23,236 nucleotides of DNA from an uncultured Porphyromonas sp. (GTDB taxonomy: Bacteria > Bacteroidota > Bacteroidia > Bacteroidales > Porphyromonadaceae). How positions within the stretch are numbered: position 1 is the first letter of the stretch; each line of letters starts with the position of its first letter. The notes below the pieces were generated by a model that was not told the DNA's origin, did no database searches, and was given only the letters and a program-made list of their open reading frames with translations. The position numbers and the translations under genes are program-made. Positions 1 through 8,500 of this stretch are shown here, one piece after another. Location of the stretch: positions 1 to 23,236 of the forward strand of contig NZ_CAJPPN010000036.1 in NCBI RefSeq assembly GCF_905372525.1, read 5' to 3'.

Positions 1-150
1 GGGCACAAGGGACGGGATAGGGGCGACTTGGTCGGCCTGCGACTCACGGGCTATCGCCTCTAGGACAGAGTGCTCGATGGCGTCGAAGGTGCCTTCGGGC
101 ACGGTGTAGGGCATACGACGGGGGAGCTTGTCCAGATCTAGTTCTTCCAT
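1..150 (-). CDS. Conserved protein downstream of ECF sigma factor, C-terminus cut by window edge (putative sigma regulator)
   Basis: An open frame of 50 codons starts at an ATG at 150-148 and continues without a stop to the left edge, so only the N-terminus is visible. It begins MEELDLDKLPRRMPYTVPEG and then has an acidic helical stretch. The start lies four bases after the TAG stop of the sigma gene, and the overlapping TAGGAGT supplies a purine-rich ribosome site, so the two genes are very probably co-transcribed and translationally coupled. A short 'LPkrMPYxVPEGfF' N-terminus is, from memory, common in Bacteroidota proteins encoded directly after ECF sigma factors; these may act as anti-sigma or accessory regulators. 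No membrane segment is visible in the portion shown. The function is inferred from position only. Confidence 0.7.
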   Translation of the reverse strand, partial: MEELDLDKLPRRMPYTVPEGTFDAIEHSVLEAIARESQADQVAPIPSLVP

Positions 151-154
151 ACTC

Positions 155-712
155 CTAGTCATTCTCGTTGAGGTACTTCATTATTCTCTCTTTGGCCAAG
201 TGATAGTTGGCCTTGGCACTGCTGGGGCTACTCCCGATCACTCGGGCGATCTCATCATAGCTCATATCCTCGTAGTAGCGGAGGTTAAAGGCCAGCTGCT
301 GCTTCTGCGGGAGCCTTAGGATGGCTTGCTGTAGGCGGAGGAGGATCTCCTCCTCGCTGACCGCACGGGCAGTCGCACTGCTGGGGTCGAGGGGCTGCTG
401 GCTGGGAAGGAGGTCCTCCAGCGCTGTCATCGGCTCCCTACGCCGATCGAGGCATCGGAGGGCTTCGCCTGTAGCGATGGTGTACAGCCAGCTACGAAGG
501 CTTGCCTCACGATCCCGCTTGGCGAGGGCACGGTAGACACGGATCCAAGTCTCTTGGCTAGCGTCTTGGGCGTCCTCATGCACGACGACGAGCCGGCGGA
601 TATGCCAGTAGATACGTTCGTTGTAGGACTGCATCAGCAGGAGGAACCCCTGATCCAGCGACTCCTCCAGTGCCTGAGTCAGCGCTTCGTCTGTTAGTTG
701 CAGTCTACTCAT
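155..712 (-). CDS. ECF-family RNA polymerase sigma factor
   Basis: 185 residues, the usual size for an ECF (group 4) sigma-70 factor, which carries only regions 2 and 4. Region 2 spans roughly residues 25-92 and includes the region 2.2-like DASQETWIRVYRAL (50-63) and a SWLYTIA segment (74-80). A variable linker rich in P, S and A (about 95-120) follows. Region 4 is at about 123-180 with LPQKQQLAFNLRYYEDMSYD and a helix-turn-helix (SYDEIARVIGSSPSSAKANY) that should read the -35 element. It would direct core RNA polymerase to a stress or envelope regulon; the signal cannot be told from the sequence. It is coupled to the gene at 1-150. Upstream, around 763-790, only a weak match to the Bacteroidota promoter is seen. 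The gene is separated from rpoC by three hairpins and is probably its own transcription unit. Confidence 0.93.
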   Translation of the reverse strand: MSRLQLTDEALTQALEESLDQGFLLLMQSYNERIYWHIRRLVVVHEDAQDASQETWIRVYRALAKRDREASLRSWLYTIATGEALRCLDRRREPMTALEDLLPSQQPLDPSSATARAVSEEEILLRLQQAILRLPQKQQLAFNLRYYEDMSYDEIARVIGSSPSSAKANYHLAKERIMKYLNEND

Positions 713-837
713 TTGTTCTCGTTTTATCGATCTCTATACTCCTAAGACCGAGCAAAGAGGCCAAAGTCAAATGAAAAGAGAAAAGTTTTACCCCCTTAGG
801 AGGCGGTGAGCAGTGAAGGTGCCCCACCCCATTACAC
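713..837. other. Intergenic region upstream of the sigma factor gene
   Basis: No gene. The sigma factor promoter should be here. On the minus strand a CCTCTTTG at about 761-768 has a TTTC 19 bases upstream, a poor match to TTTG-N19-TAnnTTTG. The rest of the 713-1070 gap is occupied by the three inverted repeats listed separately. Confidence 0.4.
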
Positions 838-889
838 AAAAGACGTCCCCCGCCCACGCTACAGAGTCGTAGCGTGGGCGGGGGACGTC
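838..889 (-). terminator. Strong intrinsic terminator-like hairpin, 21-bp perfect stem
   Basis: Bases 842-862 and 869-889 are perfectly complementary (21 bp, GC-rich centre) around a 6-base loop. Read on the minus strand the stem is followed by TTTTGTGTAA (838-841 holds the four T), which fits Rho-independent termination of leftward transcription. On the plus strand there is no T-run. It lies about 180 bp beyond rpoC and acts as a second barrier between the rpoBC operon and the sigma factor gene. Confidence 0.75.
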
Positions 890-910
890 CTGTATCTACC
901 CCGAAGGGGG

Positions 911-967
911 AGGGAGGCTTAGTAGAGAAAATCGGAGTTCCCGATTTGTCTCTACTAAGCCTTCCCT
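911..967. repeat. Long imperfect inverted repeat (about 25-bp arms)
   Basis: Left arm 911-935 and right arm 941-967 are complementary apart from two single-base indels: both carry the core AGGCTTAGTAGAGA and AAATCGG on the two sides of a 5-base loop (GAGTT... region). There is no T-run on either side, so it is less like a terminator than its two neighbours. It may be a structured RNA end or a protein-binding palindrome. Confidence 0.65.
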
Positions 968-1005
968 ATCAGTCTCCCAATCACTGGGACAAAAGGGGAG
1001 AAAGG

Positions 1006-1053
1006 AAAAGCCCCACCCCAAGGCGTCATCTGACGCCTTGGGGTGGGGCTTTT
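1006..1053 (-). terminator. rpoC terminator, perfect 23-bp hairpin
   Basis: Bases 1006-1028 and 1031-1053 are perfectly complementary (AAAAGCCCCACCCCAAGGCG in the left arm), leaving a very tight apex. The A-start and T-end arms make it usable in both directions: the minus strand reads ...GGGGCTTTTCC. It begins 17 bp after the rpoC stop codon and is the natural end of the tRNA-Thr to rpoC operon. Confidence 0.85.
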
Positions 1054-1070
1054 ATTGGATGTAAGCGGGC

Positions 1071-4000
1071 TTAGCCGGCTACACTGAGGCTGTCGGTAGC
1101 TTCGTCGTCGAAGGAGGCCGAGGCGGCGAGCGCCTTCTCGTGCTCACTCTTGGGCATGACTACGAGGCGCTTGTACTCACGCAGACCTGTACCAGCTGGG
1201 ATCAGGTGACCACAGATGACATTCTCCTTGAGTCCCTCGAGGGTATCGACCTTACCATTGATGGCGGCATCGTTGAGCACCTTCGTGGTCTCCTGGAAGG
1301 AGGCGGCGGACATGAAGCTCTTCGTCTGTAGGGCTGCACGTGTAATCCCCTGGAGGATCTGGCGAGCTGTCGCAGGCTTGGCTTCGCGTACCTCTACGGT
1401 GCGGAGGTCACGGCGCTTGAGGGAGCTATTCTCATCACGGAGCTTACGCAGTGTGACGATCTGCCCTGGGCTGAGCGTATCGGAGTCGCCAGCGTCGGTG
1501 ACCACGACCTTGCCCCACAGGCGGTCGTTCTCCTCCATGACCTCAAGCTTATCGACGACCTGCTGCTCGAGGAAGAGCGTATCCCCTGGATCGAGGATCT
1601 CTACCTTGCGCATCATCTGGCGTACGATGACCTCGAAGTGCTTATCGTTGATCTTCACACCCTGTAGGCGGTAGACGTCCTGTACTTCGTTCACGATGTA
1701 CTCCTGGACAGCCGTGGGCCCCTTGATCTCTAGGATGTCCGTAGGCGTGATCGCACCATCGGAGAGAGGCATACCCGCATAGACGGAGTCACCCTCCTGG
1801 ACGAGGATCTGCTTGGAGGTGGGGACGAGGTACTTACGTTCGGCACCGAGCTTGGTCGTGACGATGACCTCACGGTTACCGCGCTTGAGGCTCTTACCGA
1901 AGGAGACTACCCCATCGACCTCTGCTACGACAGCAGGATTGGAAGGGTTACGAGCCTCGAAGAGCTCGGTCACACGAGGAAGCCCCCCCGTGATGTCACC
2001 CGCCTTGCTCATGGAGCGAGGGATCTTGGCGAGGGTTTCCCCGACCTTGATGTCCTTGTGGTTGTCCTGCACGATGTGAGCACCGAGCGGGAGGTTGTAG
2101 TTACGGATGATATTGCCGTTCTCATCCTCGATGTGGATACCTGGGACGAGGTTACGGTCCTTGGACTCGATGATGATCATCTCCTTGAGACCAGAGGCTT
2201 CATCCGACTCGACACGGTAGGTAGAGCCCTCGATGAGGTTATCGAAGACGACCTTACCCGAGGCTTCGGAGATGATGAGGGCGTTGAAGGGGTCGAACTC
2301 GAAGAGTGTTTCCCCCTTCTTGACCTCCTGCCCTTCGTCGAAGAAGAGCTTAGCCCCATAGGGTACCTTGACGGAGCGAAGGACGATCTTGGTGTTCTTG
2401 TCAGAGATCTTGAGCTCAGTCATTCGGCTGACGACGATCTTCTGCGTAGCCTCGCCATCCTGTCCTGCGACCTCGGCGACACGAAGGTCATCGAAGGTCA
2501 CGACACCATCGTACTTGGCAGCGACGCTATTGCGGGTAGCGACGTTCGAAGCAACCCCCCCGACGTGGAACGTACGGAGCGTAAGCTGCGTACCCGGCTC
2601 CCCGATGGACTGAGCGGCGATGACACCGACGACCTCACCCTTCTGGACGAGGATGTTGGTAGCGAGGTTACGACCATAGCACTTGGCGCAGACGCCCTTC
2701 TTGGACTCGCAGGTGAGCACCGAGCGGATCTCGACCTGCTCGATAGGCGAAGCCTGGATGAGCTCGGCAGCAGCCTCGCGGATCTCTTCGCCGGCACGGA
2801 CGATGACCTCACCCGTAGAGGGGTGGATGATGTCGTGGACAGAGACACGTCCGAGGATGCGCTCATAGAGGGTAGCGACGACTTCGTCATCGTTGTCCTC
2901 CTTGGTGAGTTCGGTAGCGACGAGACCACGGAGTGTACCACAGTCCTCCTCGGTCACGATCACGTCCTGAGAGACGTCTACGAGACGACGGGTGAGGTAC
3001 CCTGCGTCGGCAGTCTTCAGAGCGGTATCGGCAAGCCCCTTACGAGCACCGTGGGTAGAGATGAAGTACTCGAGCACGGAGAGCCCTTCCTTGAAGTTGG
3101 AGAGAATTGGGTTCTCGATGATCTGTCCCCCTTCGCTCCCGCTCTTCTGAGGCTTGGCCATCAGACCACGGATACCGGAGAGCTGACGGATCTGTTCCTT
3201 CGAACCACGAGCCCCAGAGTCCATCATCATGAAGACGGAGTTGAAGCCCTGATTGTCTTCGCTCAGGTGCTTCATCAGGATACCGGTGAGCTGGCTATTG
3301 ACATGCGTCCAGGTGTCGATGATCTGATTGTAGCGTTCGTTGTTCGTAATGAACCCACCGCTATAGTTCATCATGATCTCATCGACAGCCTCGTACCCTT
3401 CGGCGATCAGCTTAGCCTTCTCCTCTGGGATGATGACGTCACCGAGGTTGAAGGACAGCCCGCCCTTGAAGGCCATGTAGTACCCGAGGTTCTTGATGTC
3501 GTCGAGGAACTGTGCCGTCGTAGCCACACCGCTGATCTTGATCACACGACCGATGATGTCACGGAGGGACTTCTTACCGAGGACTTCGTTCACGTAGCCG
3601 ACTTCCTTGGGCACGTATTCATTGACGAGGAGGCGCCCCATCGAGGTATCGACCATGTGACGGATGGGCTCGCCATCCTTCATGTCGTCCACATAAACCT
3701 TAATTGGAGCGTGGAGGTCAATCTTACCTTCGTTGTAGGCAATGGTAGCCTCTTCTACACCATAGAAGGTATAGCCACTCCCCTTAGCCCCGGGGCGGAG
3801 CTTGGTGATATAGTAGAGCCCGAGCACCATGTCCTGAGAGGGGACGGTAATCGGCGCACCATTGGCAGGGTTGAGGATGTTGTGCGAGGCGAGCATGAGC
3901 ATCTGTGCCTCGAGGATAGCTTCGTTGCCGAGGGGGAGGTGGACAGCCATCTGGTCACCATCGAAGTCAGCGTTGAAGGCCGTACAAGATAGCGGATGGA

Positions 4001-5432
4001 GCTGGATAGCCTTACCCTCGATCATCTTTGGCTGGAAGGCCTGGATACCGAGTCGGTGTAGGGTAGGAGCACGGTTCAGGAGCACGGGGTGTCCCTTCAT
4101 CACATGCTCGAGGATGTCCCAGACGACGGGATCCTTGCGGTCGACGACCTTCTTGGCGCTCTTGACGGTCTTGACGATACCGCGCTCGATGAGCTTACGG
4201 ATGATAAAGGGCTTGTAGAGCTCAGCTGCCATGTACTTAGGCAGACCGCACTCGTGCATCTTCAGCTCTGGGCCTACGACGATGACGGAGCGGGCGGAGT
4301 AGTCTACACGCTTCCCGAGGAGGTTCTGACGGAAGCGTCCCTGCTTCCCCTTCAGGCTATCCGAGAGGGACTTGAGCGGGCGGTTGTTGTCCGAGCGTAC
4401 GGCGCTAGACTTGCGGGAGTTGTCGAAGAGCGAGTCGACGGCCTCCTGGAGCATGCGCTTCTCGTTGCGAAGGATGACCTCGGGCGCCTTGATCTCGATC
4501 ATGCGCTTGAGGCGGTTGTTACGGATGATCACACGACGATAGAGGTCGTTGAGGTCAGACGTAGCGAAGCGGCCACCATCCAGAGGGACGAGTGGGCGCA
4601 GATCGGGTGGGATGACGGGGAGGACCTTCATGATCATCCACTCGGGGCGGTTGATGTCCTTGGAGGCACGGAAGCTCTCTACGACCTGTAGGCGCTTGAG
4701 GGCTTCGTTCTTGCGCTGCTGTGAGCCATCGGTGCTGGCCTTGTGACGGAGCTCGTAGGAGAGAGCGTCGAGGTCAAGGCGAGCGAGCATATCATAGATC
4801 GCCTCTGCCCCAGTCTTGCAGATGAACTTCTCGGGGTCGGTATCCTCGAGCTGTGCGTTACCTGGGTATTCCTGATCAAGGTAATCGAGGTAGTCAAGGT
4901 ACTGCTCCTCGGTGAAGACGGGGTTGGGGTCCTTCTCTAGGGACTTGGCCGCGGACTCCTTGATGAGGTCTTCGTTGATACGAGCAGCGAGTACCCCAGG
5001 TTGAATGAGGACATAGCGCTCATAGTAGATAATGGACTCGAGCTTCTTGGTGGAAAGACCAAGGAGGTAGCCCATCTTGTTCGGTAGCGAACGGAAGTAC
5101 CAGACGTGGGCAATGGGCACCTCGAGCTTGATGTGTCCCATGCGCTCACGACGCACTTTCTTCTCCGTGACCTCCACACCACATCGGTCGCAGACGATGC
5201 CCCGATAGCGGATACGCTTGTACTTACCGCAGTGGCACTCGAAGTCCTTCACAGGACCGAAGATGCGCTCGCAGAAGAGCCCATCACGCTCGGGCTTGTA
5301 GGTACGGTAGTTGACGGTCTCGGGCTTGAGCACCTCACCGCTTGAGTTCTCTAAGATCTCCTCTGGGGAGGCCAGAGAAATCCGAATCTGGGAGAAATTA
5401 CTCTTTATCTTGTTGTCTTTCTTGAAAGCCAT
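1071..5432 (-). CDS. rpoC: DNA-directed RNA polymerase subunit beta'
   Basis: The largest core subunit of RNA polymerase, which carries the catalytic magnesium. The start chosen is the ATG at 5432 (MAFKKDNKIK), giving 1453 residues; a TTG two codons upstream is open but family members begin MAF. Landmarks: N-terminal zinc site C66, C68, C81, C84; the active-site NADFDGD at 487-493 with D489, D491 and D493; bridge-helix and trigger-loop region from about 780; second zinc site C830, C907, C914, C917; and GVIAAQSIGEPGTQLTLRTF at about 935-954. The long C-terminal beta-rich insertion domain is typical of Bacteroidota. A short triple YLD repeat at about 178-186 is a minor oddity. The gene is the last of the operon, 162 bp after rpoB and followed at once by a strong terminator. 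Confidence 0.99.
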   Translation of the reverse strand: MAFKKDNKIKSNFSQIRISLASPEEILENSSGEVLKPETVNYRTYKPERDGLFCERIFGPVKDFECHCGKYKRIRYRGIVCDRCGVEVTEKKVRRERMGHIKLEVPIAHVWYFRSLPNKMGYLLGLSTKKLESIIYYERYVLIQPGVLAARINEDLIKESAAKSLEKDPNPVFTEEQYLDYLDYLDQEYPGNAQLEDTDPEKFICKTGAEAIYDMLARLDLDALSYELRHKASTDGSQQRKNEALKRLQVVESFRASKDINRPEWMIMKVLPVIPPDLRPLVPLDGGRFATSDLNDLYRRVIIRNNRLKRMIEIKAPEVILRNEKRMLQEAVDSLFDNSRKSSAVRSDNNRPLKSLSDSLKGKQGRFRQNLLGKRVDYSARSVIVVGPELKMHECGLPKYMAAELYKPFIIRKLIERGIVKTVKSAKKVVDRKDPVVWDILEHVMKGHPVLLNRAPTLHRLGIQAFQPKMIEGKAIQLHPLSCTAFNADFDGDQMAVHLPLGNEAILEAQMLMLASHNILNPANGAPITVPSQDMVLGLYYITKLRPGAKGSGYTFYGVEEATIAYNEGKIDLHAPIKVYVDDMKDGEPIRHMVDTSMGRLLVNEYVPKEVGYVNEVLGKKSLRDIIGRVIKISGVATTAQFLDDIKNLGYYMAFKGGLSFNLGDVIIPEEKAKLIAEGYEAVDEIMMNYSGGFITNNERYNQIIDTWTHVNSQLTGILMKHLSEDNQGFNSVFMMMDSGARGSKEQIRQLSGIRGLMAKPQKSGSEGGQIIENPILSNFKEGLSVLEYFISTHGARKGLADTALKTADAGYLTRRLVDVSQDVIVTEEDCGTLRGLVATELTKEDNDDEVVATLYERILGRVSVHDIIHPSTGEVIVRAGEEIREAAAELIQASPIEQVEIRSVLTCESKKGVCAKCYGRNLATNILVQKGEVVGVIAAQSIGEPGTQLTLRTFHVGGVASNVATRNSVAAKYDGVVTFDDLRVAEVAGQDGEATQKIVVSRMTELKISDKNTKIVLRSVKVPYGAKLFFDEGQEVKKGETLFEFDPFNALIISEASGKVVFDNLIEGSTYRVESDEASGLKEMIIIESKDRNLVPGIHIEDENGNIIRNYNLPLGAHIVQDNHKDIKVGETLAKIPRSMSKAGDITGGLPRVTELFEARNPSNPAVVAEVDGVVSFGKSLKRGNREVIVTTKLGAERKYLVPTSKQILVQEGDSVYAGMPLSDGAITPTDILEIKGPTAVQEYIVNEVQDVYRLQGVKINDKHFEVIVRQMMRKVEILDPGDTLFLEQQVVDKLEVMEENDRLWGKVVVTDAGDSDTLSPGQIVTLRKLRDENSSLKRRDLRTVEVREAKPATARQILQGITRAALQTKSFMSAASFQETTKVLNDAAINGKVDTLEGLKENVICGHLIPAGTGLREYKRLVVMPKSEHEKALAASASFDDEATDSLSVAG

Positions 5433-5535
5433 AATCAAGCTGGGGGAATGAATCGTTATCTCTCGGTTCTAGGGCACCTATCGGGGGGAACCAGCTAGAG
5501 AGGGGAGAAATGAGTATTATCAGTAGCCCTACCCC

Positions 5536-5573
5536 ACCCTGTCCCCTCGGAGCGTCTCCGTGGAGGACAGGGT
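5536..5573 (-). other. Hairpin between rpoB and rpoC
   Basis: ACCCTGTCC (5536-5544) pairs with GGACAGGGT (5565-5573), and CGGAG (5548-5552) with CTCCG (5556-5560), giving a two-part stem with an internal loop. No T-run follows on the minus strand, so it is more likely an mRNA processing or stability element than a full terminator. It sits in the 162-bp gap between rpoB and rpoC, where many bacteria have only a short spacer. Confidence 0.55.
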
Positions 5574-5594
5574 AAGTAGAGCCCATTCGGAATC

Positions 5595-8500
5595 TTAGTC
5601 AAGCGAGAAGCTTAGGCCCAGCCCCTTGAGTTCGTTCAGCAGCACGTTGAGCGACTCAGGGATGCCTGGCGTAGGCATTGGGTCTCCCTTCACGATCGCT
5701 TCGTAGGCCTTGGAGCGTCCGTGGACGTCGTCAGACTTGATCGTGAGGATCTCCTGTAGGATATGTGACGCGCCGAAGGCCTCGAGAGCCCAGACTTCCA
5801 TCTCCCCGAAGCGCTGACCACCATGCTGTGCCTTACCGCCGAGAGGCTGCTGCGTGATCAGAGAGTACGGGCCGATAGAGCGTGCGTGCATCTTGTCATC
5901 GACCATGTGACCGAGCTTGAGGAAGTAGGTGACCCCCACCGTAGCAGGCTGGTCAAACTGCTCACCCGTACCACCGTCGAAGAGGTAGGTCTTACCGTTG
6001 CGAGGAAGCCCTGCCTTGTCCGTCCATTCGTTCATATCATCGAGGGAAGCCCCGTCAAAGATAGGAGTAGCGAACTTGCAGTCCAGACGTCGGCCAGCCC
6101 AAGCAAGGACAGCCTCGAAGATCTGACCGAGGTTCATTCGCGAAGGCACCCCTAGAGGGTTCAGACAGAGGTCTACAGGCGTACCGTCGGCGAGGAAAGG
6201 CATATCCTCCTGGCGGACAACCTTAGAGACAATACCCTTATTACCGTGGCGACCGGCCATCTTGTCCCCTACCTGGATCTTACGCTTCTTGGCGATGTAG
6301 ACCTTGGCCATCTGGATGATACCAGAGGGGAGCTCGTCTCCCATCGTCTCATCAAGCTTACGACGACGGAGCTCGGAGTCGTACTCCTTCGACTTCTTCA
6401 GGTAGTTGGCGATGATCTCGGTGATGAGCTTGTCGGTATGTTCGTTGCCCGTCCAGCCCGAGTAGGTAATCTCGTTGTAGTTGAGAGCCTCTAGCTCGGT
6501 GCGGGTGAACTTCGTGCCCTTGCGGATCTTCTCTACGCCGAGGAAGTCCTTGACGCTGTTCTTACATGTCTTGCCGGAGCAAAGCTTGAAGAGGCGATCG
6601 ATGAAGCGATCACGAAGCTCAGCCTGCCGACGTTCGCCCTTCTCGTCAAGCTGGGCGACAGCTTCCTTGAGCTCGGTACGGTTCTTCTTCGGAGCCTTGG
6701 AGTAGAGCTTGGTATCGATGACGACCCCACGGAGCGAAGGGGTAGCCTTGAGCGAGGCATCCTTGACGTCCCCAGCCTTATCGCCGAAGATAGCACGAAG
6801 GAGCTTCTCTTCTGGAGTAGGATCGGACTCACCCTTTGGCGTGATCTTACCGATCAGGATATCGCCTGGGTTCACACGAGCCCCGATACGGATGATACCA
6901 TTCTCGTCGAGGTTCTTCGTTGCATCCTCCCCGACGTTCGGGATGTCGCTCGTGAGCTCTTCCATACCACGCTTCGTCTCACGCACCTCCAGCGTATACT
7001 CGTCTACGTGGACTGAGGTGAAGAAGTCTTCGCGGACAAGGCGCTCGTTGAGCACAATAGCATCCTCATAGTTGTATCCCTTCCAAGGCATGTAAGCCAC
7101 CTGGACGTTACGCCCCAGGGCGAGCTCACCAGCCTGTGTGGAATACCCTTCGGTGAGGATATCCCCAGCCTCGACACGCTGCCCCTTGAAACAGATGGGG
7201 CGCAGGTCGATCGTAGTGCTCTGGTTTGTCTTGCGGAACTTGGGGAGGTTGTAGGTCGTGATGGGATCCTCGAAGCTAACGAAGACCTCATCCTCGGTAC
7301 GATCATAGCGGATCTTAATGCAGGTCGCATCGACGAAGACAACTTCACCGGTACGCTCAGCTACGATCTGCGTACGAGAGTCACGCACCAGCTGACCCTC
7401 AATACCCGTACCTACGATAGGAGCTTCGGGGCGAAGGAGGGGAACAGCCTGACGCATCATGTTCGATCCCATGAGGGCACGGTTAGCGTCATCGTGCTCG
7501 AGGAATGGGATCAGAGAGGCTGCGATGGAAGCGATCTGTGTAGGAGCAACGTCCATGAGCTGTACCTCGCTAGGAGATACAACGGGGAAGTCGGCTTCCT
7601 TACGAGCCTTGACCGCATCACGGATGAAGCGTCCATCGTCATCTAGCGGGGCATTCCCCTGAGCGACGACGAGCTCTTCTTCCTCCTCTGCGGTATAGTA
7701 TTGTAGTCCTTCCTCGGAGAAGTCCACACGGCCATCCTTCACCAGACGATAAGGAGTAGCGATGAAGCCAAGGCTATTGATCTTGGCATAGACACAGAGG
7801 GAGGAGATCAGACCGATGTTTGGTCCTTCAGGCGTCTCAATAGGACAGAGACGGCCATAGTGGGTATAGTGTACGTCTCGCACCTCGAAGCCAGCACGCT
7901 CACGGGACAGACCGCCAGGGCCGAGAGCGGAGAGACGACGCTTGTGGGTAATCTCAGCCAGGGGGTTCGTCTGGTCCATGAACTGTGAGAGGGCATTGGT
8001 CCCAAAGAAGGAGTTCACGACCGAGGAGAGGGCCTTGGCATTGATCAGATCCGTGGGCACGAAGACCTCGTTGTCACGGACGTTCATACGCTCACGTACC
8101 GTACGAGCCATACGGGCTAGCCCTACGCCAAACTGGTTGTAGAGCTGCTCCCCGACGGTACGGACACGGCGGTTGGAGAGGTGGTCGATGTCGTCCACGA
8201 CCTCCTTGGAGTTCACGAGCCCGACGAGGTACTTGATGATCGCCACGATGTCCTCATTGGTCAGGACGCGGATATCGGGGTCGATGTCCAGGCCGAGCTT
8301 CTTATTGATCCGGTAGCGTCCTACCTCACCGAGGTCATAGCGCTTATCAGAGAAGAAGAGGTTGGTCAGCACCTCACGAGCATTTGCCTCATCCGCAGGG
8401 TCAGCATTACGGAGCTGACGGTAGATGTAGTAGAGGGCATCGTGCTCCGAGTTGCAGGGGTCTTTCTGTAGGGTATTGAAGATCAGGGTGTAGTCCAGGG

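Noticed and set aside
2058..3992. 644-codon open frame on the plus strand opposite rpoC
   Set aside because: It lies wholly inside rpoC on the other strand, has no recognisable domain and is an artefact of codon bias in the real gene. The same applies to all long frames opposite rpoB, tuf and murD.
5433..5438. TTG start two codons upstream of the rpoC ATG
   Set aside because: Bacteroidota RpoC proteins begin MAF; an ATG is available and a TTG start is less likely.
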